The notes under the pieces are model-generated. The model was not told the origin of the DNA and searched no databases. It worked only from the letters and a program-made list of their open reading frames with translations. Positions 1-5,925 of a DNA stretch of 6,970 nt are shown piece after piece; position 1 is the stretch's first letter; each line of letters starts with the position of its first letter. The translations under genes and the position numbers were made by a program. The stretch comes from Chloroflexota bacterium (GTDB lineage: Bacteria; Chloroflexota; UBA6077; JACQUR01), in NCBI GenBank assembly GCA_016210245.1, contig JACQUR010000267.1, positions 1 through 6,970 of the forward strand. The letters are read 5' to 3'.

Positions 1-1186
<1,186 letters not shown>

Positions 1187-1195
1187 CGCGCTGCT

Positions 1196-1201
1196 TCCTC
1201 C
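1196..1201 (-). promoter_or_regulatory. Ribosome binding site of dnaK
   Basis: GGAGGA on the minus strand lies 9 nt upstream of the dnaK ATG, within the short hspR-dnaK intergenic gap. It fixes the dnaK start. Confidence 0.8.
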
Positions 1202-1223
1202 AGTGGACGAGTTTCCCTTTGCT

Positions 1224-1574
1224 CTACGCTTGCTGGTCCCCCAGCACGCGCAGCGCCTCCTGCACCAGCTCGCCCGCCCGGTGCTGTCCGTTCCGAACAG
1301 CGCGCTCCTGGTCGAGCAGCGCGGCAAGGCGCCGTAGGCAGGCTGTCAGTTCGAGCGCTAGCTCCACGCCGGCCAGATTCAGGCCCCGCTCCTCGACCAG
1401 GTACTTGATCTGGCGCAGGCGGGCAATATCCTCCCGCGAGTAGAGGCGGACGTTGCCGCTGCTGCGCGAGGGCTCCAGAAAACCCTCGCGCTCGTACTTG
1501 CGCAGCGTAGCCGGGTGCATGTCTACCAGCCGGGAGGCGACACTGATGATGTAGAGCGCGTCGCTGAGCTGCAC
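1224..1574 (-). CDS. hspR: MerR-family heat-shock repressor HspR
   Basis: This is a MerR-type DNA-binding repressor of chaperone genes; in known HspR systems it binds HAIR operators with DnaK as co-repressor. The hallmark N-terminal stretch is present: ISVASRLVDMHPATLRKYE (helix-turn-helix), then a wing containing SSGNVRLYSREDI, then LRQIKYLVEERGLNLAGVE, followed by a helical, probably dimerising C-terminus with LDQER. It closely resembles the actinobacterial HspR pattern, where the effector domain of larger MerR proteins is absent. The start is uncertain. A GTG at 1574-1572 gives 116 residues and has GAGGGG (1584-1579) 4 nt upstream. A TTG at 1619 in the same frame would give 131 residues but has no convincing ribosome binding site and lies only about 20 nt from the predicted transcription start. 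I prefer the GTG. It leads dnaK in an apparent two-gene operon, which would give autoregulation of repressor and chaperone together. Confidence 0.92.
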   Translation of the reverse strand: MQLSDALYIISVASRLVDMHPATLRKYEREGFLEPSRSSGNVRLYSREDIARLRQIKYLVEERGLNLAGVELALELTACLRRLAALLDQERAVRNGQHRAGELVQEALRVLGDQQA

Positions 1575-1578
1575 AGAG

Positions 1579-1584
1579 CCCCTC
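1579..1584 (-). promoter_or_regulatory. Ribosome binding site favouring the GTG start of hspR
   Basis: GAGGGG on the minus strand lies 4 nt before the GTG at 1574-1572. Its GAGG can also pair with a CCTC in the adjacent palindrome (plus-strand 1589-1592) across a 4-nt loop. It could therefore be masked in an alternative fold of the leader. Confidence 0.5.
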
Positions 1585-1586
1585 GC

Positions 1587-1608
1587 CCGAGGCGGGCGCC
1601 CGCCTCGG
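1587..1608 (-). repeat. Perfect 22-bp GC-rich palindrome at the 5' end of hspR
   Basis: Two 11-bp arms (CCGAGGCGGGC and its complement) meet with no spacer at 1597/1598. In hspR mRNA this can fold as a very GC-rich hairpin, ending 2 nt before the ribosome binding site. If translation begins at the TTG at 1619 it is coding; if it begins at the GTG at 1574 it is 5' untranslated leader. It may be an RNA structure controlling translation, a protein operator, or chance in GC-rich DNA. Confidence 0.55.
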
Positions 1609-1620
1609 TGGTTAGACAAC

Positions 1621-1651
1621 CTGACACAACTTTTCTGATTTCCATTATTAT
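1621..1651 (+). promoter_or_regulatory. Possible weak promoter for the ligase-grpE operon
   Basis: CTGACA (1621-1626) and TATTAT (1646-1651) could serve as -35 and -10 on the plus strand, but the 19-bp spacing is longer than ideal. If used, it overlaps the opposing hspR-dnaK promoter, and the HAIR-like repeat would lie at its transcription start. No better plus-strand promoter is visible between 1620 and 1733. Confidence 0.25.
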
Positions 1652-1674
1652 ACCTATTGACAAACCTGCGTCAA
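1647..1674 (-). promoter_or_regulatory. Sigma-70-like promoter of the hspR-dnaK operon
   Basis: On the minus strand a -35 TTGACG (1674-1669) and a perfect -10 TATAAT (1652-1647) are separated by 16 bp, in an AT-rich island that contrasts with the GC-rich surroundings. Transcription would begin near 1640, 20 nt before the possible TTG start and 66 nt before the preferred GTG of hspR. The near-consensus elements fit a strong promoter that needs repression. Confidence 0.75.
1657..1674 (-). promoter_or_regulatory. Candidate HspR operator (HAIR-like inverted repeat)
   Basis: Arms TTGAC (1657-1661) and GTCAA (1670-1674) form a perfect 5-bp inverted repeat with an 8-bp spacer. The known HAIR consensus is CTTGAGT-N7-ACTCAAG. 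Here the outer TTGA/TCAA pairs are kept, but the internal distance is one base shorter (10 rather than 11), and the next bases differ. It overlaps the -35 of the hspR-dnaK promoter, the right place for repression. HspR occupancy is inferred from this position and from the neighbouring hspR gene. Confidence 0.5.
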
Positions 1675-1733
1675 GTAGGGACGCAGACCCCGAAAGGCAT
1701 AGCAACGTACCCTTCCTGCTGACAGGAGCATCC

Positions 1734-3494
1734 ATGCGCTACTCCGAGGTTGTCAAGGCCTACGCCGAGATCGAGCACACCACCAGCCGGCAGCGCATTG
1801 GTGATCTCCTGGCCGCGCTCATCGCCCGCACGCCGCCGGAGGTGCTCGGACGGCTCGTGTACCTGACTCAGGGCAAGCTCTACCCGGACTTCGTGGGGGT
1901 CGAGATGGGTCTGGCCGAGCGGCTGGCGCTGCGCGCGGTGGCCCGGGCTCTCGACGCCAGCGAGGAGCAGGTCCGCAAGAACCTGGCCGCCACAGGCGAC
2001 CTGGGGGCGACGGCCGAGCAGGTGCTGCGCCGCAAGGGGCATCGCGCCCGTCGCCCCCTGAGCGTGGGCGAGGTGTACGAACGCCTGGACCGCCTGGCCC
2101 GCAGCGCCGGGCCCGGAGCCCAGGGCCAGAAGATCGAGCTGCTGCGCGAGCTGGTGGGCGACGCCAGCCCCGAGGAGGCCAGGTACCTCGTGCGCACGGC
2201 CACGGGCAAGCTGCGGCTGGGCGTGGCCGACATGACGCTCCTGGACGTGCTGGCGATGGTCTACGCGGGCGGCAAGCAGGCCCGCCCGGTGATCGAGCGC
2301 GCCTACAACCTCACCTCGGACCTGGGGCTGGTGGCCACCGAGCTGGCCGAGGGCGGCCTCGAGCGGCTGGCCGCCCTGAAGCCACAGCCGGGCCGCCCCA
2401 TCCGTCCCATGCTGGCTCAGCGGCTGGGCAGCCCGAGCGAGATCATGCAGCGCATGGGGGGTGCCTGCGCGGCCGAGTACAAGTACGACGGCGAGCGGGT
2501 CCAGGTCCACCGCCTGGCGGACGGCCAGGTAGCCATCTTCTCGCGCCGCATCGAAGACATCACCCACCAGTACCCAGACGTGCTCGAGAGCGTCCGCAAG
2601 CACCTGCGCCCGCGGAGCGCCATCTTCGAGGGCGAGGTGGTGGCGGTAGAGCCCGGCACGGGCGAGCTGCGGCCCTTCCAGGAGCTGATGCACCGCAAGC
2701 GCAAGCACCGCGTGCAGGAGGCGATCGAGGCGTACCCGGTGGCGCTGGTCGCCTTCGACCTCCTGTACGCCGATAGCGTGGACTACACGCCCCACCCCTA
2801 CCCGAAGCGCCGGGCCGTGCTGAGCAAGGCGATCGAGTCGACACCCAGCCTCTGCCTGGCCACGCAGGAGGTGGTCCGCTCGGCCGAGACGCTGGAGCGG
2901 TTCTTCCTGAAGGCGGTGGCCGACGGCGCGGAAGGGGTGGTGTGCAAGAACGTGTCCGAGCACGCCACCTACCGGGCCGGCGCGCGGGAGTGGCTGTGGA
3001 TCAAGTACAAGCGCGAGTACGTCAGCGCCATGGCCGACACCGTGGACCTGGTGGTGGTGGGGGCGCTGCACGGGCGCGGCCGCCGGGGCGGGACCTTTGG
3101 CTCGCTGCTGCTAGCGGCCTACGATCCCGAGGCCGACGTGTTCCGGGCGGTGACCAAGTGCGGCTCCGGCTTCAGCGACCAGGACCTGCAGCAGGACCTG
3201 CCGCGGCGGCTCGAGCCGCTGGAGCTGCCCCACCGCCACCCGAGGGTGGACTCGCGGCTGGTTCCCGACGTATGGTTTGTACCAGAAGTGGTCATCGAGG
3301 TCATCGGCGCCGAAATCACCCTCAGCCCGACCCACACCGCGGCGCTCGGGCAGTTCCGGCCCGGCAGCGGCCTGGCGATCCGCTTCCCGCGGTTCACGGG
3401 CCGCTACCGCGATGACAAGCGGCCAGAGGACGCCACCACGGTGGCCGAGCTGGCCGAGATGTACCGTCGACAATTGAGGCAGCTCCCGCAGTAG
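1734..3494 (+). CDS. lig: ATP-dependent DNA ligase, archaeal/eukaryotic Lig1-like type
   Basis: It seals nicks in duplex DNA through enzyme-AMP and DNA-adenylate intermediates. The ATG at 1734 is preceded by AGGAG (1724-1728) at 5 nt and gives 586 residues, close to the usual size of archaeal replicative ligases. Residues 1-215 form a helical DNA-binding domain (GKLYPDF at 47-53; RTATGKLRLGVAD at 154-166). The adenylation domain carries motif I KYDGER (K250 the adenylated lysine), motif III FEGEVVAV (298-305), IIIa AFDLLY (340-345), IV AEGVVCKN (399-406) and V WIKYK (422-426). The C-terminal OB fold ends with FPRFTGRYRDDK (551-562, motif VI). All catalytic motifs are intact. Bacteria normally replicate with the NAD-dependent LigA, so this is probably an accessory repair ligase. 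grpE follows after 37 bp, so the two are probably one operon. No Ku or LigD-type nuclease/polymerase domains are attached, which argues against a classic NHEJ ligase. Confidence 0.96.
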   Translation: MRYSEVVKAYAEIEHTTSRQRIGDLLAALIARTPPEVLGRLVYLTQGKLYPDFVGVEMGLAERLALRAVARALDASEEQVRKNLAATGDLGATAEQVLRRKGHRARRPLSVGEVYERLDRLARSAGPGAQGQKIELLRELVGDASPEEARYLVRTATGKLRLGVADMTLLDVLAMVYAGGKQARPVIERAYNLTSDLGLVATELAEGGLERLAALKPQPGRPIRPMLAQRLGSPSEIMQRMGGACAAEYKYDGERVQVHRLADGQVAIFSRRIEDITHQYPDVLESVRKHLRPRSAIFEGEVVAVEPGTGELRPFQELMHRKRKHRVQEAIEAYPVALVAFDLLYADSVDYTPHPYPKRRAVLSKAIESTPSLCLATQEVVRSAETLERFFLKAVADGAEGVVCKNVSEHATYRAGAREWLWIKYKREYVSAMADTVDLVVVGALHGRGRRGGTFGSLLLAAYDPEADVFRAVTKCGSGFSDQDLQQDLPRRLEPLELPHRHPRVDSRLVPDVWFVPEVVIEVIGAEITLSPTHTAALGQFRPGSGLAIRFPRFTGRYRDDKRPEDATTVAELAEMYRRQLRQLPQ

Positions 3495-3519
3495 GGAGCA
3501 ACTGAGGTCAGACTGCAGC

Positions 3520-3526
3520 GAGGTGA
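3520..3526 (+). promoter_or_regulatory. Ribosome binding site deciding the grpE start
   Basis: GAGGTGA lies 5 nt upstream of the GTG at 3532. The same bases contain an in-frame GTG at 3523 that would extend the protein by three residues, but that codon has a poorer ribosome binding site. The GTG at 3532 is therefore preferred. Confidence 0.6.
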
Positions 3527-3531
3527 CAACT

Positions 3532-4053
3532 GTGGAAGAGCGTGGGACGCAGGAGCAGACGAGGCAAACGGAGGCGGTGGAGTTGGAGCGCGTGCGTGAG
3601 GAACTGGAGGACGCGAACCGGAAGGCCGAGGAGTATCTCGACCTGCTGCGGCGCGCGCGGGCCGACTTTGCCAACTTCAAGCGACGGGTCGAAGACGAGC
3701 GCGCCGACCAGGCGCGCAACATCCGCGTCGAGTTCATCCTCAAGCTGTTGCCCATCCTGGACGACTTCGAGCGGGCCCTGGCCGCGGTGCCGGCCGAGGG
3801 CAAGGAGCGCGACTGGGTGGCCGGGCTGCTGCTGATCGAGCGCAAGCTGCGCGGCCTGCTGGAGGCCGAGGGGGTGCGCAAGATCGAGGCCGAGGGGGCC
3901 GAGTTCAACCCCTGGCTGCACGAGGCGGTGGGCTACGAGCGCAGCCCGGAGCTGGAGGACGGGCGCATTCTGCACGTGGTACGCCCGGGCTACCGCGTGG
4001 GCGACACGGTGATCCGCCCGGCCCAGGTCATCGTCGCCCGCAAGAGCGGGTAA
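3532..4053 (+). CDS. grpE: Nucleotide exchange factor GrpE
   Basis: GrpE is the cytosolic homodimeric co-chaperone that releases ADP from DnaK and so drives substrate release. From the GTG at 3532 the protein has 173 residues, a normal length. Residues about 16-60 form the charged coiled-coil dimerisation helix, leading into ADFANFKRR (44-52). LPILDDFERAL (73-83) begins the four-helix bundle. The C-terminal beta domain that contacts DnaK is present, with FNPWLHEAV (125-133) and GYRVGDTVIRPAQVIVA (153-169). It lies 37 bp after the ligase gene on the same strand and is probably co-transcribed. It is unlinked in orientation from dnaK, which runs the other way from the shared promoter region. An alternative start is the GTG at 3523. 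Confidence 0.95.
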   Translation: MEERGTQEQTRQTEAVELERVREELEDANRKAEEYLDLLRRARADFANFKRRVEDERADQARNIRVEFILKLLPILDDFERALAAVPAEGKERDWVAGLLLIERKLRGLLEAEGVRKIEAEGAEFNPWLHEAVGYERSPELEDGRILHVVRPGYRVGDTVIRPAQVIVARKSG

Positions 4054-4055
4054 GT

Positions 4056-4113
4056 AAGGGACAAGGCAAGAGGCAAAAGAGAGGCCTCTCTTTTGCCTCT
4101 TGCCTTGTCCCTT
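4056..4113. repeat. Perfect 58-bp palindrome between convergent genes
   Basis: Two 29-bp arms match without a single mismatch and meet at 4084/4085 with no spacer. The left arm is almost all purine (only three C) and contains repeated GGCAA/AGAGG-type words. It lies 2 bp after the grpE stop and 2 bp before the stop of the minus-strand gene. A hairpin here could serve as a bidirectional terminator or 3' mRNA stabiliser, although no proper U-tract follows either arm. It could equally be a copy of a dispersed palindromic repeat family. No transposase or target-site duplication is visible. Confidence 0.9.
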
Positions 4114-4115
4114 GT

Positions 4116-4667
4116 TCAGCCGCGCTCGCGCTCCAGCCGCTTGAGCACGCCCTCCAGGTACGCCTGCGGGTTGCCGCGCGGCTGGGCGGCCTGCACCCTG
4201 GCCAGCAGGGCCCCGAAGTCCTCGCCCAGCAGCATCGCCCGCCGGCGCTGGCGCAGCAGCCACGAGAGGCTCGGCTGGCGCTGGAAGAGGCGACGATACA
4301 GGGCGCTGATGTCGCTCGCCACCTGGCGCGAGTCGCGCCCCTCGGCCGACGGAGCGGGGTCCAGGCCGGCGCGGACGGGAGGGGCGGCCAGCGGTGGAGC
4401 AGGCCGGGGTAGCGCCTCCAGCGGGATCTCGTCGGCCAGAGCGTAGCACGGCTCGGCTGCGCCGGGGCCAGCCACGCTCCGCAGCAGGCCGCGCCGCTCC
4501 AGGTCTTCCAGCACCGCGGCCACCTGCTGCTCGGGCAGTTGCACCTGGCGCGAGAGGGCCACGGCGCTGGCGCCCTCCGCTGCCTCGGCCACGGCTGCCA
4601 CGATCCGCACCTCGGCCCAGCGCTCGAGCCGCTCGAGCACCGCCTCCAGCCGCTGAGACCGCTCCAC
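4116..4667 (-). CDS. Unrecognised protein with a winged-helix-like N-terminal domain
   Basis: I do not recognise this 183-residue protein. The GTG at 4667-4665 has GGGAGGGG (4684-4677) 9 nt upstream, and coding character is good only from there. The frame stays open back to 5009, but that extension crosses the 28-bp palindrome and is low-complexity. Residues about 4-78 look like a winged helix: an amphipathic helix, then AEVRIVAAVAEA, a likely recognition region VQLPEQQVAAVLEDLERRG (42-60) and a short wing. Residues 81-108 are a Pro/Ala-rich linker. Residues 113-183 are predicted helical and basic (LLRQRRRAMLL), ending NPQAYLEGVLKRLERERG. That layout could fit a transcription regulator or a DnaD/Rep-like DNA-binding protein; neither is demonstrated. 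No signal peptide or membrane segment is seen. It converges on grpE across the 58-bp palindrome. Confidence 0.7.
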   Translation of the reverse strand: MERSQRLEAVLERLERWAEVRIVAAVAEAAEGASAVALSRQVQLPEQQVAAVLEDLERRGLLRSVAGPGAAEPCYALADEIPLEALPRPAPPLAAPPVRAGLDPAPSAEGRDSRQVASDISALYRRLFQRQPSLSWLLRQRRRAMLLGEDFGALLARVQAAQPRGNPQAYLEGVLKRLERERG

Positions 4668-4795
4668 CTTGCTCGCCCCTCCCGGTGCTGGCGTCAAGCC
4701 GGATGATAAGCAGAAAGCAGGGCTTCCTACCAGGTGCGGGCTTGCGCAGCGGGTGAAGGGGGAGAGGACCAACCCCAAAGGGTAAGCAGCACCAA

Positions 4796-4812
4796 CCCCG
4801 CTGATGGCGGGG
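4796..4812. repeat. Small GC-rich hairpin
   Basis: CCCCGC (4796-4801) and GCGGGG (4807-4812) form a 6-bp stem with a 5-nt TGATG loop. No T-run follows on either strand, so it is not a standard intrinsic terminator. Confidence 0.4.
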
Positions 4813-4860
4813 GCTTGCCAACGGCCAGGTAGACAGAACAATACCTCCTCAGGCCACCCT

Positions 4861-4888
4861 GTAGGGGCGCAAGGCCTTGCGCCCCTAC
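4861..4888. repeat. Perfect 28-bp palindrome (GTAGGGGCGC-type)
   Basis: The 14-bp arms begin GTAGGGGCGCAAGG and meet at 4874/4875 with no mismatch and no spacer. It is intergenic. Its form, GTAGGGGC facing GCCCCTAC around a variable core, resembles dispersed palindromes I associate with Chloroflexota and some cyanobacterial genomes. That family assignment is from memory and inference. Confidence 0.85.
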
Positions 4889-5123
4889 GAGCTGGCGTGT
4901 ACCTGATCGACTGCTCGCCGACCATCCGCGCGGCACCAAGGAGATGCACCTCGCTAGCCAGGACGGGAGCCAAAGGGTCACCAACAGAAGATGGAACCGA
5001 GTCATCCACCGTGAGGCTGTCGGAATGCGTTGACGCCTGGGCCGGTCATGGCGTCTAATTGGTTCTGCTCTTGATGGCGAACCGTCTCGCCTCGCCATCG
5101 TGCCTCTCAGGAAGCAGGCAGCA

Positions 5124-5270
5124 ATGGGTAGCCAGTTCTTCGAGCGGCCCATCCTCAACTCTCCCGACGCTTACCCGTCTCGCCACTGGGAGCTGGACGA
5201 TCAAGGCCAGCCGATCCGGGGTGCCACCCCGTTACAGCCGTTCATGATGAGGCTCGATGCCCGACCATAG
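5124..5270 (+). pseudogene. N-terminal remnant of a restriction-type DEAD/DEAH helicase-nuclease
   Basis: A 48-codon ORF begins MGSQFFERPILNSPDAYPSR and continues HWELDDQGQP. This resembles the conserved opening (ILNSP.EYP.RHWEL...GQP) of the large type III-like restriction endonuclease/helicase proteins of the BPTD_3080 kind, normally around a thousand residues. After residue about 31 the resemblance ends. The remaining residues (IRGATPLQPF onward) are out of context, and a TAG follows at 5268. The Walker motifs, helicase domains and nuclease are all missing. The ORF overlaps the next gene by 14 bp. The break point is probably near 5208-5220. It could still be translated as a leader peptide coupling translation to the next ORF, but a deletion scar is the simpler explanation. 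The family is recognised from a short stretch only. Confidence 0.65.
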
Positions 5271-5925
5271 CTATTTCGCCAACCTCATCTGGCAGATCGC
5301 CGACCTCCTGCGCGGCCCCTATCGTCCGCCCCAGTACGAGCGTGTCATGCTGCCGATGACGGTGCTGCGCCGCTTCGACTGCGTGCTCGCACCGACCAAG
5401 GCCCAGGTGCTTGCGGAGCTCGAGAAACGCAAGGGCGGCCGGCTTACCGACGACGCACTCGACACGATGCTGAACAAGGCCGCCGGGCAGCGCTTCCACA
5501 ATCACTCGCCGCTCGACTTCGAAAAGCTCAAGGGCGACCCCGACAACATCGAGAAGCATCTGGTCAGCTACATCAAGGGCTTCTCGAAGAACGTGCGTGA
5601 CATCTTCGACTTCTTCGAGTTCGAGAACGAGATCGAGAGGATGCGCGAGGCGAACATCCTCTACCTCGTCGTCTCCAAGTTCTGCGATGTGGACTTGCAT
5701 CCGAATGCAGTGCCGAACGAGCAGATGGGGTTGATCTTCGAAAACCTGATCCGCCGCTTCAACGAACTGGCCAATGAGACCGCTGGCGATCACTTCACGC
5801 CGCGCGAAGTGGCGCTGCGATTGTCCACCGAGCGCACCATCGCCTTGCTCAAGGAGCGCCGGGCCGCTCTCATCGCTGCGGCCGCCACCGGTAGAATTGA
5901 GATTCACAAGGAGGCAGCATGCTGA
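5257..5925 (+). pseudogene. HsdM N-terminal domain fused in frame to HsdS C-terminal tail (type I R-M deletion product)
   Basis: This intact 222-residue ORF (ATG at 5257, GAGG 4 nt upstream) is made of two halves. Residues 1-185 match the N-terminal helical domain of type I methyltransferase HsdM: FANLIWQIADLLRGPY (7-22), VMLPMTVLRRFDCVL (30-44), and the lead-in to the catalytic domain FENLIRRFNELANETAGDHFTPREV (161-185). A normal HsdM would continue with the SAM-binding motif and NPPF, which are absent. Instead residues 186-216 read ALRLSTERTIALLKERR and then AALIAAAATGRIEI, the typical end of specificity subunit HsdS. The join is near 5806-5818. About 300 residues of HsdM and nearly all of HsdS, including both target-recognition domains, are gone. 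It cannot methylate DNA. The frame is preserved and it overlaps the following ATPase gene by 7 bp, so it may still be translated. Confidence 0.85.
5908..5914 (+). promoter_or_regulatory. Ribosome binding site of the ATPase gene, inside the HsdM-HsdS ORF
   Basis: AAGGAGG, a full Shine-Dalgarno match, lies 4 nt before the ATG at 5919. Because it lies within the last codons of the upstream ORF, translation of the two is probably coupled. Confidence 0.85.

Larger units (their letters stand above)
4668..5123. other. Gene-poor stretch between the wHTH gene and the restriction remnants
   Basis: No ORF here shows convincing coding character on either strand. The left end holds the ribosome binding site of the minus-strand gene. 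The rest contains a 9-bp direct repeat ACCAACCCC (4768-4776 and 4791-4799), a small hairpin (4796-4812) and the 28-bp palindrome. From about 4890 onward I see nothing recognisable. It could be a decayed coding region or the left junction of the defence island. No promoter for the downstream remnants is evident. Confidence 0.5.

Noticed and set aside
1515..1733. N-terminal extension of the ligase ORF upstream of the ATG at 1734
   Set aside because: It overlaps hspR and the promoter region and has no similarity to ligases. The ATG at 1734 has its own ribosome binding site and matches the family N-terminus.
1671..3071. 466-codon minus-strand ORF opposite the ligase
   Set aside because: It is a shadow of the ligase coding sequence with biased His/Leu/Gly composition.
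4056..4113. 58-bp palindrome as a CRISPR repeat unit
   Set aside because: It is a single copy, with no spacer periodicity and no cas genes in the window.
3508..4821. 437-codon minus-strand ORF across grpE and the wHTH gene
   Set aside because: It runs through the 58-bp palindrome and opposite grpE, with low-complexity Gly/Ala/Arg content in a frame different from the supported minus-strand gene.
4056..4888. The two palindromes as terminal inverted repeats of one mobile element carrying the wHTH gene
   Set aside because: Their sequences are unrelated, each is self-palindromic, and no transposase or target duplication is visible.
4668..5009. 114-codon upstream extension of the wHTH gene
   Set aside because: The frame is open by chance. 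It crosses the 28-bp palindrome, lacks domain character, and the GTG at 4667 has a strong ribosome binding site.
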